36,587 nt of DNA from Saccharospirillaceae bacterium (GCA_007116635.1 SKIB01000091.1:1-36587); one strand, 5' to 3'; shown: positions 1-8,937, numbered from the stretch's first letter. The notes: generated by a model from the sequence alone, not told the origin. Numbers and translations are program-made.

Positions 1-1637
1 TCGGCACCATGTTTATGCCTGAGCATGCTTAGGGTTTGCTCAGGGCTGAGCACCAATGCACTGGCATTGTTACCGCCAAAGCCTTTGGAATTGATGATCA
101 CTCCCTGCATCGGCCGATCCGCAAGCGACAGGGGCTGTTGCAAAAAGTGCAAGCCCTGCTGGTGCACATCCTCAGCGATGTGGTCAATGCTATGAATGTG
201 CGGCAACACACCATAGGCCCAAGCCCCCAGGCTGGCAGCCAACTGATCGCCAGCGGCCACGCTCATGCTATGACCCAAATAGCTTTTGATGCCCACCACT
301 GGCCAAGCCTCTATGCCAAAATGCTGCGCCGTTTGGCTAAGAATGTGCGACTCGGTCACGCGGTTTTGCGGCGTGCCCGTGCCATGGGCCTGCACATAGG
401 TGTGCTGCCTCAAGCCCTGCTCGCCAAGAAGGGCCTTGGCCAAGGCCGCAGCCTTAGCCACAGTGACATAGTTACCCACACCAGGGGCAGAAATGGACTT
501 CTTGTTGGCATCGGCGTTGATGAATACATCGGCCACACTGCCCATGATCTGCGCACCCAACTGCAAGGCCAGCTCGTCGTCCATTAGCATGACAAATTGT
601 GCCGATTCGGCCATGGTAAAGCCGCAGTTGGTGGAAAAGGGGCGGCAGGCGCGACGGTTATCAGGGCTGTCACTGCCATCCAACGCACAGAGTTGATGAT
701 CCTCGGCCAGTGCACCCATCACTCGAAAGCCTTCCATGATTTGCGGATTAACCGGGGCCTCAGCATTACCCACCAGCACCACCTTGGCACGGCCTTCTTT
801 GATGTCATTGGCACCCTGACGCAAATTGTACAGGAAGGTCGCACAGGCACCCATGTTGGTGCCGGTGGCCCCCACGGAGTTGATGATGTAGCTGTTGACA
901 AAGTCGGCAGGCATTTCCGCCAAACTTAGGGCCATCATTTTTGAGCTGACGCGACCGCCACGCAAGGGTGAAGCAATCAGGCCTAACAGGCTGTCTTCGT
1001 CTACCTGAGCCAGAGCGGAACCGGCATAGACCGCCACCTGATCGGGTGCGACCTTGGCCATCAGTTGCTGCCAATCCAAGCCTGAGCTTTGCAAACAGTC
1101 CGAGGCGGCAAAGACCGTCATCTGCAGGCCACGGGGATGAAAGCGCGAGTTGTACAGACTACCGGGGTCAAAGCCCTCGGGCAAACGCCCGGCGCTACTC
1201 ACACTAAAGGGCGCGGCGTCCTCTAACAACAGGTCCAACTGACCCGACGCGCGCACCCGCACCTGCTTGTCGTCCAGCTCTTCGACCTGCCAGTGGCTAG
1301 GAATTTGCAACGGCAATTTGTTTTTGCGCAGGATAAAGCTCAGCGGCTCATCGCCCAGTTGCAGGCTGGTTTTGATGTGATAAGGCACGGCCTTGACATC
1401 AAAGCAGGCTGGACTGATGGCGCGCACCAGAGTGCCAGCGACAATTTGCTGCAATAACTCCGCACTGGGCTGCCCCGCCCAAGCCAGGCCCATACGCTGA
1501 GCCAGGTCTTGCCATGTTCTGTACATCTGCTCAGGCGTCAAGGACTGGTGCACCATGCGCTTGTAGCCATGATGAAAAGAACTGCGCCCAGCGGCGTTAA
1601 TGCCACCCAAGGAAACAATTACCGGCAATTTGGCCAT
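1..1637 (-). CDS. fabY: Beta-ketoacyl-ACP synthase, FabY-like (3' end cut by window edge)
   Basis: The reading frame runs open from ATG at 1637 to the window edge, giving 545 codons without a stop, so the C-terminus is missing. The translated protein has the thiolase-fold ketoacyl synthase signatures: the active-site Cys at about residue 265 in a GACAT context, then the two catalytic His motifs AHGTGT and GHSMSVAAGDQ, and a C-terminal GFGGNNAS glycine motif. An N-terminal stretch of about 200 residues precedes the core. This layout fits the Pseudomonas FabY type (PA5174 family, about 630 residues), which condenses acetyl-CoA with malonyl-ACP to start fatty acid synthesis in place of FabH. AAGGG lies just upstream of the ATG. 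The gene diverges from a GlxA-type regulator. The FabY assignment rests on overall resemblance; FabB/FabF-type activity cannot be excluded. Confidence 0.85.
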   Translation of the reverse strand, partial: MAKLPVIVSLGGINAAGRSSFHHGYKRMVHQSLTPEQMYRTWQDLAQRMGLAWAGQPSAELLQQIVAGTLVRAISPACFDVKAVPYHIKTSLQLGDEPLSFILRKNKLPLQIPSHWQVEELDDKQVRVRASGQLDLLLEDAAPFSVSSAGRLPEGFDPGSLYNSRFHPRGLQMTVFAASDCLQSSGLDWQQLMAKVAPDQVAVYAGSALAQVDEDSLLGLIASPLRGGRVSSKMMALSLAEMPADFVNSYIINSVGATGTNMGACATFLYNLRQGANDIKEGRAKVVLVGNAEAPVNPQIMEGFRVMGALAEDHQLCALDGSDSPDNRRACRPFSTNCGFTMAESAQFVMLMDDELALQLGAQIMGSVADVFINADANKKSISAPGVGNYVTVAKAAALAKALLGEQGLRQHTYVQAHGTGTPQNRVTESHILSQTAQHFGIEAWPVVGIKSYLGHSMSVAAGDQLAASLGAWAYGVLPHIHSIDHIAEDVHQQGLHFLQQPLSLADRPMQGVIINSKGFGGNNASALVLSPEQTLSMLRHKHGA

Positions 1638-1738
1638 GAGACTACCCTTTGATGCGATGAATGCCGCTAAGTGTAATTGACCCGCATGGGATCAACCAAG
1701 ACAATAAGGCCAAGAAACACGACAAAAAGGCCAAAAAA

Positions 1739-2713
1739 ATGCGCTTTGCTTTCATTGAGCACGACAGAGCCCTGCAGACAGGCATCAGCCTGCCATGGGA
1801 CATGCTATGGGCCGCCGACAGCCTGCGCAGCCGCCAAGAACGCAAGAAAGCGCCCCTGGTTTGCCAACGCTTTAGCCTCAGCCCGCAACGCTTGGACTCA
1901 CCCTCTGCCACCCCACTGACCGAGCCAATCACCCAACTGGCCGATAGCCAGTATCTGTTGCTGCCGCCCATCTGGGGCAACCCGCAACCCTTGCCGCAAC
2001 GCCACCCCTTGTTGGCCAATAGCCTAAGCGAGCTGCAGGGGCGTGGCTGCCGCCTGATCGCCACCGGCACAGGGGTGTGCTGGCTGGCCAGCCAAGGACT
2101 ACTGGATGGCCAATTGGCGACCACCCACTGGTACTATTTTGAACAGTTTCAACGCCTTTACCCCAGAGTGCAGCTGCAACCCAAGGTGTTCATCACCGAA
2201 AGTAAGGGCATTTATTGTGCTGGATCCATCAACGCCCTCAGCCTTTTGATGAGCCAGCTGATCGCCCGACTGTTTGGCCCTGACATTGGTCGCATCATTG
2301 AGGCCCACTTTGGCCAAGAGGTGTCCAGACTCAACCAGCCGCCCATCCTTAGCCCAGGCGGGCACAGCAGCCCAGACGAAGACATCGCCCTCTGCCAATC
2401 GCAGGTGCGCGCCAACCTCGGCCAGAACTGGAACCTTGAGCAAATGGCGGCTCTGGCACAGTTATCAGAACGCACCTTTAAGCGGCGCTTCAAACTTAGC
2501 AGCGGCCTGAGCCCCATTCGTTGGTTGCAACAAGAACGCATGCAACAGGGCGCTGCCCTGCTGCAACAGAGCAATCTGGAAATCGCGGAGATCAGTGAGA
2601 CCCTAGGCTATCAGGACGCCAGTTATTTTGCCCGCTTGTTCACCCGCCATTATGGCAGCAGCCCGCAAGCCTTTCGGCTGCGGGTGCGCGGCAAATTATT
2701 TAGCAATCGCTAG
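1739..2713 (+). CDS. GlxA-family AraC-type transcriptional regulator
   Basis: The protein is a DJ-1/PfpI-like (class I glutamine amidotransferase fold) domain at about residues 1-185 followed by an AraC-type double helix-turn-helix at about 215-318. The first domain contains the GlxA-like ATGTGVCWLASQGLLDG segment (Cys at about 114) and TTHW. The second contains LSERTFKRRF and a second helix-turn-helix ending in YFARLFTRHYGSSPQAFR. ATG 1739 is preferred because it begins MRFAF, matching the usual family start, and has AAGG upstream. An in-frame ATG at 1661 would add 26 lysine-rich residues and lie only 23 bases from the divergent fabY start. A weak promoter match (TTGACC at 1677, ACAATA at 1701) would exclude the 1661 start from the mRNA. 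It may control the divergent synthase gene; that is inference from position only. Confidence 0.85.
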   Translation: MRFAFIEHDRALQTGISLPWDMLWAADSLRSRQERKKAPLVCQRFSLSPQRLDSPSATPLTEPITQLADSQYLLLPPIWGNPQPLPQRHPLLANSLSELQGRGCRLIATGTGVCWLASQGLLDGQLATTHWYYFEQFQRLYPRVQLQPKVFITESKGIYCAGSINALSLLMSQLIARLFGPDIGRIIEAHFGQEVSRLNQPPILSPGGHSSPDEDIALCQSQVRANLGQNWNLEQMAALAQLSERTFKRRFKLSSGLSPIRWLQQERMQQGAALLQQSNLEIAEISETLGYQDASYFARLFTRHYGSSPQAFRLRVRGKLFSNR

Positions 2714-2725
2714 GGCCATGCGGCC

Positions 2726-2745
2726 AAACAAAGGCTTGCCAAGCC
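2726..2745 (-). terminator. Possible terminator downstream of folE2
   Basis: On the minus strand a 5-bp stem GGCTT/AAGCC with a 3-base loop (2733-2745) is followed by TTTGTTT. It sits about 20 bases past the folE2 stop, between two converging genes. The stem is short, so efficiency is uncertain. Confidence 0.4.
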
Positions 2746-2764
2746 AAAGTAAGACCAGCAAGGA

Positions 2765-3718
2765 CTAGTAGAGATTCGGCTCTGGCTGATAGCCCCCGAC
2801 CACACCCTTGGTGTTAATGGCCACGGCATCATGGGCGTGCAGGCTTTCGTAGTGATTGACCCGCAACCAGAAGTCCTTAACGGACGGACTGACGATCAAG
2901 GCCTTGCTGACCTTGCGCGCGGCGTCCTCACAAAACATCAGGTTCTGCGCGTTCAGGCGAGCAAATTCCTGCTCATCGGCACGCTTAACCGCGGTCTGTA
3001 CTGGGGTGCGCAGCGCCGCTTCAACCTGATCCACCAATTCGGTGATGGGGAACTCGGCCAAGTCAGGGGCTAGGCGCAACCAGAGTTGTGCGGTGGAGCG
3101 CTGCGAATGCGGGGTAGCAGCCAAACCTGCTTCAGAACGCAACCACTGGCTGATCTTATCGGCATCGACCAGGGCCTGACCGGCAAACTGACGCTCAAAG
3201 GCCTCTTGCATCAACTGGCGCGACAAAGCAGCCGAACAGGGGCAGGTGGACGAATAATCAATGGCCAAGCCTAACTCCAAGCTGACCGCTCCCTTGTGCT
3301 GGCTAGCTCGCAAGCGCACAGGGTAAGACTTAACACCACTGTTACCACTGAGTAACGACTCGCGGCGCAGCAAGCAGTCAAAGCGGAACTCAACAAAGGC
3401 ATTATCTGAAAGGCCTTGATGCGTGGTCAAAAATTCGGTTAATAGCTGCTCTAGCTCATTAGGCCCAACGGCCTGCTCGGCTAACAGATCCAAAGCAAGG
3501 TAAAGTCGAGACATGTGAATGCCCTTTGCCTGGGCATCGTCCAAGCTAACGTAGGCCTGTACCTTGGCTGCAGCACTACGCACTGCGCGATCCTGATCCT
3601 TTACAAGAACAGGAATGGCAATCTCTGCCATACCCACCCAGTCAAGAGTAAGACCATCTGTTATCTTGGCTTGATCTGCCACATCTGGCATGGCTTTTGG
3701 GGTCGTTTGTTGACTCAT
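2765..3718 (-). CDS. folE2: GTP cyclohydrolase FolE2 (type IB)
   Basis: The enzyme converts GTP to 7,8-dihydroneopterin triphosphate, the first step of folate (and queuosine precursor) synthesis. The 317-residue protein has the FolE2/COG1469 layout. STCPCSAALSR places the conserved metal-ligand Cys at about residue 159, and a Glu- and His-containing C-terminal half ends in an ESLHAHDAVA segment. Start ATG 3718 is chosen because GAGGA sits 8 bases upstream; the ATG at 3724 would be only 2 bases from it, and the longer start at 3745 lies upstream of the ribosome binding site. FolE2 is the zinc-independent isozyme and is often Zur-controlled, but no recognisable Zur box is seen in the 179-base gap upstream. 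It is transcribed away from trmH. Confidence 0.92.
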   Translation of the reverse strand: MSQQTTPKAMPDVADQAKITDGLTLDWVGMAEIAIPVLVKDQDRAVRSAAAKVQAYVSLDDAQAKGIHMSRLYLALDLLAEQAVGPNELEQLLTEFLTTHQGLSDNAFVEFRFDCLLRRESLLSGNSGVKSYPVRLRASQHKGAVSLELGLAIDYSSTCPCSAALSRQLMQEAFERQFAGQALVDADKISQWLRSEAGLAATPHSQRSTAQLWLRLAPDLAEFPITELVDQVEAALRTPVQTAVKRADEQEFARLNAQNLMFCEDAARKVSKALIVSPSVKDFWLRVNHYESLHAHDAVAINTKGVVGGYQPEPNLY

Positions 3719-3756
3719 GCACATATTCCTCAACTTAGATGGCAATAGTTTAGCAA

Positions 3757-3770
3757 ATTACTCGGGTAAT
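3757..3770. promoter_or_regulatory. Inverted repeat upstream of folE2 (possible operator)
   Basis: A perfect 5-bp inverted repeat ATTAC-tcgg-GTAAT lies about 40 bases upstream of the folE2 start. On the minus strand it is next to a weak -10-like TAAACT. It could bind a dimeric regulator or be chance; it does not resemble the Zur consensus. Confidence 0.25.
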
Positions 3771-3842
3771 TGGCAGATAGTTGACAACAGTTCGCATTTT
3801 GTTTCAGTTTGGATCAGTTGACAGTCACATTCCAATGCTTTT

Positions 3843-3872
3843 TTGTCGCTGAGACTGGAATCGCCTTATAAT
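3843..3872 (+). promoter_or_regulatory. Sigma-70-like promoter of trmH
   Basis: TTGTCG at 3843-3848 and a perfect TATAAT at 3867-3872 are separated by 18 bases. The predicted start of transcription is near 3880, about 18 bases before the trmH ATG. Confidence 0.55.
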
Positions 3873-3897
3873 TTAACTTTTGCAACCGAGAAATAGC

Positions 3898-4575
3898 ATG
3901 ACTGAAGAGCGCTTTGCACGCATCGAACAGGTACTGGCGCAGCGGCAGCTAAGCATGGCCGTGATTACCGATGGCACCCACAAAAACCATAACATAGCCG
4001 CCATTGCTCGCAGTTGCGATGCCTTTGGTGTGCATCAGCTGCATCTGGTGGGCGAGCAAGAAATCCGCTATCACCGCCGTATTTCAGGTGGTACCCTTGG
4101 CTGGCTGGATGTGCACAAGCACCCAAATACTGAATCCGCGCTGCAACAGGCGCGCAACAAGGGCCACAGGCTGGTGGCCGCACACCTAAGTGCCGAGGCC
4201 ATTCCTTACACCCAGTTTGATTTCTGCCAGCCCTTCAGCCTAATCATGGGTTCAGAGTTACAGGGCGTGAGCAGCTACAGCCAGCAACAGGCCGATGCGC
4301 ATCTGGTGATTCCGATGCAGGGCATGGTGGAAAGCCTGAATGTCAGCGTCGCCTGCGCACTCATTCTGGCTGAGGCGCAAAGGCAGCGCCAAAGCCGCGA
4401 CCCTCTGCGCTATCGCAATGAAATTCAGGGCGAACTCAAGCATTATTGGCTGGTGCGCTGGCTCTACCCCAAAATTGCGCATCACTGCGATCAACACCAG
4501 TTGCCCTACCCCCCTCTTAACGAACATGGAGAATTACATGAGCCTGCCAAATGGTACCAGCAACAGCGCGGCTAA
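3898..4575 (+). CDS. trmH: tRNA (guanosine(18)-2'-O)-methyltransferase TrmH
   Basis: This SPOUT-class methyltransferase puts a 2'-O-methyl group on G18 in the tRNA D-loop using SAM. The 225-residue protein is close to E. coli TrmH in length (229). It shows the three SpoU-family motifs in order: NHNIAAIARSCDAFGVH (motif 1), IMGSELQGVS (motif 2) and IPMQGMVESLNVSVACALIL (motif 3). The C-terminal helix region LPYPPLNEHGEL is also TrmH-like. Start ATG 3898 gives the conserved N-terminus MTEERFARIEQVL; a TTG at 3880 in the same frame is less likely because it coincides with the predicted transcription start. The 3' end overlaps the next gene by 38 bases in another frame. Confidence 0.9.
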   Translation: MTEERFARIEQVLAQRQLSMAVITDGTHKNHNIAAIARSCDAFGVHQLHLVGEQEIRYHRRISGGTLGWLDVHKHPNTESALQQARNKGHRLVAAHLSAEAIPYTQFDFCQPFSLIMGSELQGVSSYSQQQADAHLVIPMQGMVESLNVSVACALILAEAQRQRQSRDPLRYRNEIQGELKHYWLVRWLYPKIAHHCDQHQLPYPPLNEHGELHEPAKWYQQQRG

Positions 4576-5689
4576 TAGGCCGAGCAAATATCGCATCATC
4601 GCCAGGGTCACCTGGATCAACGCCCTAGTCAATGCCTTGCTCAGTTTGGCGAAGATTGCCGCAGGCTTGATCTTTCATTCGGCGGCCATGCTGGCCGACG
4701 GCATTCATTCGCTGTCCGATCTGCTGACCGATGCCATGGTGTTATGGCTTAACCGCATAGCGGGCGCACCACCGGACGGTGAGCACCCCTACGGTCATGC
4801 CCGTTTCGAAACTCTGGGTACCCTGATCATGGGCGGCTTGCTGTTACTGGTGGCCATCGGTCTGGCCAATGACATTGTGCAAAGTATCTGGCAACAAGAA
4901 CAGCAAGTCATTCTGGCCTGGCCTTTATTTGCCGTTGCTGTGGTCATGATTCTCGCCAAAGAAGGCCTGTATCATTACAGCCGCCACTATGGACTCAAGG
5001 TGGGCAGTCAGCTACTGCTGGCCAACGCCTGGCACAGCCGTTCGGATGTGTTTTCGTCCCTGGTGGTCTTGCTTGGCCTACTGGGCGCACTGGCTGGCCT
5101 GCCCTGGCTTGAGCCGCTAGCCGCTCTAGTAGTGGTGGCTCTGATTGGCAAAATGGCCCTTGGTTTGATCTATCAGGCACTGCAAGAATTTCTTGATCGC
5201 GGCCTCGACAAACAGGAATTACAAAACATTGAGCAGATCATCATGCAGGTACCTGGGGTGCTGAACGCGCATGAGATCCGTACTCGAGTGGCGGGCGGCA
5301 ATAAGGTATTTCTCGATTTGCACCTATGTGTGGATGCCTATGCCACGGTCTCTGAAGGCCACCACCTAGGGGATCAGGTGGTACTGCACCTACAACAACA
5401 GATGCCCGAACTGGCAGACATCACGGTGCACATTGATGTGCACCAGGGCGAGGAACAGGCCGTGACTCTGGCACCTAATCGCCAATTGGTGCTTAAGGAG
5501 TTGCAGCAAGGCTTGCGATTGACGCAGCCTTGCGAGGCGATCTTGCACTACTTACCAACCGGGCTCGAAGCCTGGATCATCCTCAAAGCGCCCGAACCCC
5601 AGGCCTCGGCACTGAGCCTAGAGCTGGTTGAGCGCCTGGGCTGGCTAAGCGACATCAGGTTGCTGTGTTTGGCGCCTGAGCAGCAATGA
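4538..5689 (+). CDS. Cation diffusion facilitator family transporter
   Basis: This is an inner-membrane exporter of divalent metal cations, driven by proton antiport. The 383-residue protein has six predicted membrane helices followed by a cytoplasmic ferredoxin-like dimerisation domain (from about residue 225). Metal-site motifs are visible as HSLSD in helix 2 and HSRSD in helix 5, along with the [11 protein letters not shown] loop typical of the family. Start ATG 4538 has GGAG six bases upstream; the ATG at 4526 lacks this spacing, and a much longer in-frame extension to 4340 runs through trmH and is spurious. It overlaps trmH by 38 bases, suggesting translational coupling, and its last 35 bases overlap aroC on the opposite strand. 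HxxxD at both sites suggests zinc, iron or similar metals, but the ion cannot be settled here. Confidence 0.88.
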   Translation: MSLPNGTSNSAANRPSKYRIIARVTWINALVNALLSLAKIAAGLIFHSAAMLADGIHSLSDLLTDAMVLWLNRIAGAPPDGEHPYGHARFETLGTLIMGGLLLLVAIGLANDIVQSIWQQEQQVILAWPLFAVAVVMILAKEGLYHYSRHYGLKVGSQLLLANAWHSRSDVFSSLVVLLGLLGALAGLPWLEPLAALVVVALIGKMALGLIYQALQEFLDRGLDKQELQNIEQIIMQVPGVLNAHEIRTRVAGGNKVFLDLHLCVDAYATVSEGHHLGDQVVLHLQQQMPELADITVHIDVHQGEEQAVTLAPNRQLVLKELQQGLRLTQPCEAILHYLPTGLEAWIILKAPEPQASALSLELVERLGWLSDIRLLCLAPEQQ

Positions 5690-6764
5690 TGGGCGTTTGG
5701 CTGCGCACTTCGGCGTTTTGCGCCCGGTGCAGCAGGTAATGATCCATCAACACCAGTGCCATCATGGCCTCGGCGATGGGCACGGCGCGAATGCCGACAC
5801 AGGGATCGTGCCGCCCCTTGGTGATCAGCTCCATGGGCTCACCAGCCTTGTTGATGGTGCGGCCAGGAATCAAAATACTGGAGGTTGGCTTCAGGGCAAT
5901 GTGTGCTTCTATGTCCTGACCTGAACTGATGCCGCCCAACACCCCGCCAGCATGATTGGAACAAAAGCCTTCTGGCGTCAACTCGTCACGGTGTTCGGAG
6001 CCACGCTGCGCCACCACGGCAAAGCCATCGCCAATTTCCACACCCTTAACGGCATTGATGCTCATCAAGGCATGGGCCAGATCGGCGTCCAGGCGATCAA
6101 AGACCGGCTCACCCAAGCCCACTGGCATACCTGTGGCCCGTACGCTGACCTTAGCGCCAATGGAATCACCGCTTTTGCGCAGCTGCTGCATGAAGCTTTC
6201 CAGCTCCGGTATCTTAGCTGGCTCGGCGCAGAAAAAGGGGTTTTGATCAACCTGGCTCAGATCCTCGGCGGCCAGTTCAATGGGACCAAGGGCTCTGAGC
6301 CAACCCTGAATCCCAATGCCTTTACTGGCGAGATATTTTTTGGCAATGGCACCGGCCGCTACGCGCATGGCGGTTTCCCGCGCCGACGAGCGACCACCAC
6401 CGCGATAATCGCGATGTCCGTACTTATGCTCATAGGTATAGTCGGCATGAGCTGGGCGAAAGCTATTGGCAATCTCGCCATAGTCTTTGGAGCGTTGATC
6501 GGTATTTTCGATCAGCAAACCAATGCTGGTGCCCGTGGTTTTCCCTTCAAACACACCTGACAAAATTTTGACTGAGTCGGCTTCGCGGCGCTGAGTGGTG
6601 AATTTACTCTGACCGGGCTTGCGGCGATCCAAATCCAACTGCAGATCAATCTCGGTTAAGGGCAGCCCAGGGGGCACACCATCGACAATGGCACCAAGGG
6701 CCAAACCATGACTTTCACCAAAGGTGGTGACACGGAACAGGGTTCCAAAGCTATTACCAGCCAT
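5655..6764 (-). CDS. aroC: Chorismate synthase
   Basis: AroC turns 5-enolpyruvylshikimate-3-phosphate into chorismate, the last step of the shikimate pathway, using reduced FMN. The 369-residue protein starts [20 protein letters not shown]. It carries the three family signatures: GESHG near residue 17, [22 protein letters not shown] near residue 117-140, and the C-terminal [17 protein letters not shown] segment. It follows prmB after 6 bases, an arrangement common in gammaproteobacteria, and is the last gene of the eight-gene minus-strand series that starts at 12038. Its 3' end overlaps the convergent metal transporter gene by 35 bases. Confidence 0.97.
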   Translation of the reverse strand: MAGNSFGTLFRVTTFGESHGLALGAIVDGVPPGLPLTEIDLQLDLDRRKPGQSKFTTQRREADSVKILSGVFEGKTTGTSIGLLIENTDQRSKDYGEIANSFRPAHADYTYEHKYGHRDYRGGGRSSARETAMRVAAGAIAKKYLASKGIGIQGWLRALGPIELAAEDLSQVDQNPFFCAEPAKIPELESFMQQLRKSGDSIGAKVSVRATGMPVGLGEPVFDRLDADLAHALMSINAVKGVEIGDGFAVVAQRGSEHRDELTPEGFCSNHAGGVLGGISSGQDIEAHIALKPTSSILIPGRTINKAGEPMELITKGRHDPCVGIRAVPIAEAMMALVLMDHYLLHRAQNAEVRSQTPIIAAQAPNTAT

Positions 6765-6770
6765 TCGTTC

Positions 6771-7679
6771 TCACTCGTTTATCTGGGCTAAAAACAACGC
6801 TTGATGCGCCACAAGGGTTTGGCGATCCAGCATGAACACACCATCACCGCCACGTTCAAACTCGATCCATATAAAGGGAACTTCGGGGTAGCAGTCTTGC
6901 AAGGCTTGCGCACTGTTACCTACTTCACAGATCAACACCCCCTGAGCGGATAGATACTCAGGACTATGGGCTAAAATACCATGCACCAGAGACAGGCCGT
7001 CTTCACCTGCGGCCAAGGCCAGTACAGGTTCGTGGCGATACTCGGCTGGCAAACTGTCCATGTCAGGGCGATCCACATAGGGCGGATTGGTGACGATCAG
7101 GTCATAGCACTGAGATGGGATCTGGGCAAATAAGTCGGACTGCCACAAACTGACCTGCTCTTCTAAACCAAGGGCTTGGGTATTGGCTTTGGCAACTGCC
7201 AAGGCTGCCTCACTGAGGTCACTTAGGTGCACCTCAGCCTCGGGAAAATAATAGGCGATGGCCAAGCCAATGCAACCCGACCCGGTGCAAAGATCCAGCA
7301 CCCTTTGGGGCGATTCAATCAACCAGGGCTGAAACTGATTATCGATCAACTCGGCAATGGGTGAGCGAGGAATCAGGGTGTCCTTGGTGACCTTAAAGGG
7401 CAGCTCACAAAACCAGGACTCACCGGTGATATAAGCGGTCGGGATACGGTCCTCGGTGCGCTGATCAATGGCCTTGGCCATGGCTTGTTGCTCCGCAAGG
7501 GTCAAACGAGCGTCTAAAAACAGCCGTTGCTGACTTATGGGCAGTGACAGCACACCAAACACCAAACGATAGGCCTCATCTAGGGCGTTATCCGTGCCAT
7601 GACCAAAAAACACCTCTGTCTGCTGTAGCCGAGTTACAGCATACCTCAGCCAATCTCTCAGGCTTTGCAATTCACTCAT
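6771..7679 (-). CDS. prmB: Ribosomal protein L3 N5-glutamine methyltransferase PrmB
   Basis: PrmB methylates the side-chain amide of a glutamine in ribosomal protein L3 with SAM. The 302-residue protein has an N-terminal helical substrate domain, the SAM motif DLCTGSGCIGLA at about 129-140 and the catalytic NPPY at 198-201. PrmB-type features around NPPY (YVDRPDMDSLPAEYRHEP) separate it from PrmC. The start overlaps the upstream hydrolase stop by 8 bases and the stop lies 6 bases before aroC, so the three genes are almost certainly co-transcribed. Confidence 0.95.
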   Translation of the reverse strand: MSELQSLRDWLRYAVTRLQQTEVFFGHGTDNALDEAYRLVFGVLSLPISQQRLFLDARLTLAEQQAMAKAIDQRTEDRIPTAYITGESWFCELPFKVTKDTLIPRSPIAELIDNQFQPWLIESPQRVLDLCTGSGCIGLAIAYYFPEAEVHLSDLSEAALAVAKANTQALGLEEQVSLWQSDLFAQIPSQCYDLIVTNPPYVDRPDMDSLPAEYRHEPVLALAAGEDGLSLVHGILAHSPEYLSAQGVLICEVGNSAQALQDCYPEVPFIWIEFERGGDGVFMLDRQTLVAHQALFLAQINE

Positions 7680-8508
7680 AAAAGTCTCTTATGGTTTGTA
7701 AGCAATGAGGCAATTCCTCAAGCTCTAAATGACAATGGTGACCACCAGGCACCCACTCTACCCTGGTGTTTTGATTCAACCAGCTTAGGCGCTGCTCGAC
7801 ATCTAAAAACTGCTGCACCCAACCCTGCTCGGCTAGGATCACCAGACTGGGCATGGGCAATTGATTCAGCACCAGATGATAATCATCGTCTCTCAGGCGT
7901 ACGGGCGAGCCCAATTTAATGGCCGGATCAAAGGTCCACAACCACCGACCGTCAGCCTGTTGATCCGCTTGATGCGCACAAAGCAAGCTGGCCGCCTGTT
8001 CCGATAAGGGGGTCATGCCGCGCATGCGCACCGCCACCATGTCGGCGAAGCTGTCGTATGGCAAGTGCGGCCTTGGCTTTTGCCGACACTGAGACAGCCA
8101 TTGCAGCAAGTCTTTACTGCCATAGGGCGGGCCGCCCAGACTGTCGATCAGTACCAGAGACTGGATACGCTCTGGCTCGGCCAAGGCCAACAAAGGTGCC
8201 ACCATGCCACCCATGGAATGCCCCCACAGATGAATGGGCTGGCCAAAGGACTCAACCACCTCGATTAGCGCAGGCAGGTATTCCCACAGATGATAAAAAC
8301 CCCGAGGGTCGTGACTGCTGCGACCGTGGCCGGGTAAATCTAGGGCAATGACATCGAATTGCGGCAGTTGCTCGGCCAGCAAGCGAAAACTGGCGCTGTT
8401 GTCCAACCAGCCATGCAGAGCCAAGACCAAAGGGCCGCTCCCCTTGCGCCAGCGCTGAAAATACAGATCGCCCGAGCGAGTAGGGAAAAAACCTTGTTGC
8501 CAATCCAT
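7672..8508 (-). CDS. Alpha/beta hydrolase
   Basis: This is a 278-residue alpha/beta-hydrolase fold enzyme. The oxyanion segment LHGWLDN lies at about 31-37, the nucleophile elbow GHSMGG puts the catalytic Ser at about 98, and a C-terminal GGHHCHLE supplies the probable catalytic His. A DLPGHGRSS loop is also present. There is no signal peptide, so it is probably cytoplasmic. The substrate cannot be told from the sequence. Its ATG shares a base with the sixA stop (TAATG), and its stop overlaps the prmB start by 8 bases, indicating translational coupling on both sides. Confidence 0.88.
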   Translation of the reverse strand: MDWQQGFFPTRSGDLYFQRWRKGSGPLVLALHGWLDNSASFRLLAEQLPQFDVIALDLPGHGRSSHDPRGFYHLWEYLPALIEVVESFGQPIHLWGHSMGGMVAPLLALAEPERIQSLVLIDSLGGPPYGSKDLLQWLSQCRQKPRPHLPYDSFADMVAVRMRGMTPLSEQAASLLCAHQADQQADGRWLWTFDPAIKLGSPVRLRDDDYHLVLNQLPMPSLVILAEQGWVQQFLDVEQRLSWLNQNTRVEWVPGGHHCHLELEELPHCLQTIRDFYE

Positions 8509-8936
8509 TAATGGGACTCCAGCAGTTGCATGCAGTGTGGCGCCAGGCAGTCACCTTCGAGAATCAGCAACTGGCCAGTTTGCATCGCCAAACTGAGGCC
8601 GGATAGCGAATGCGCCAAGCTGCTAAGCAGGGGGTTGTGGCCAACCAGTAGCAGATCCTGCTGCACAGGCCAGAGCAATTTAAGCAAGGCGTCTAGGGGC
8701 TCGTCTGGCTCTAAGGCTGAGGTTTGCACCAGCGCTTGAGGCACAAAGCCTTGTTGTTGCAATTGCTCAAGACTCTGTTGGGCTCGTAGCAAGGGGCTGA
8801 CCCAAACCAGCAAGGAAGACGGCAAATGCTGCGCCTTGGCTGCGACCTCAAGCTGGCCTTTAGCCGTCAAGGGGCGGCTATGATCCGGGTGCTGCGCTCG
8901 GGCCTCACCGTGACGCAGCAAAAATAATTTTGCCAT
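8508..8936 (-). CDS. sixA: Phosphohistidine phosphatase SixA
   Basis: SixA is a small histidine-phosphatase-superfamily enzyme; in E. coli it removes phosphate from the Hpt domain of ArcB and from the PTS-Ntr phosphotransferase. The 142-residue protein begins MAKLFLLRHGEA, with the catalytic RHG at residues 8-10 (phospho-accepting His9). It has the second active-site motif LLLVGHNPLLSSLA and the SPLLRAQQSLE arginine segment. The ATG at 8936 is right after the DUF4389 stop (1-base gap). An in-frame extension to 9113 would run through DUF4389 and is rejected. The physiological substrate here is unknown; Hpt domains encoded in this window (HptB-like, CheA P1) are possible but unproven. Confidence 0.9.
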   Translation of the reverse strand: MAKLFLLRHGEARAQHPDHSRPLTAKGQLEVAAKAQHLPSSLLVWVSPLLRAQQSLEQLQQQGFVPQALVQTSALEPDEPLDALLKLLWPVQQDLLLVGHNPLLSSLAHSLSGLSLAMQTGQLLILEGDCLAPHCMQLLESH

Positions 8937-8937
8937 G

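Noticed and set aside
36-587. 183-residue open frame on the plus strand
   Set aside because: It is antisense to fabY, whose coding frame is supported by active-site motifs throughout.
3719-3897. Zur box upstream of folE2
   Set aside because: No GTTATA-type palindrome is present on either strand.
5952-6560. 202-residue plus-strand open frame opposite aroC
   Set aside because: Antisense to the conserved chorismate synthase core; no independent support.
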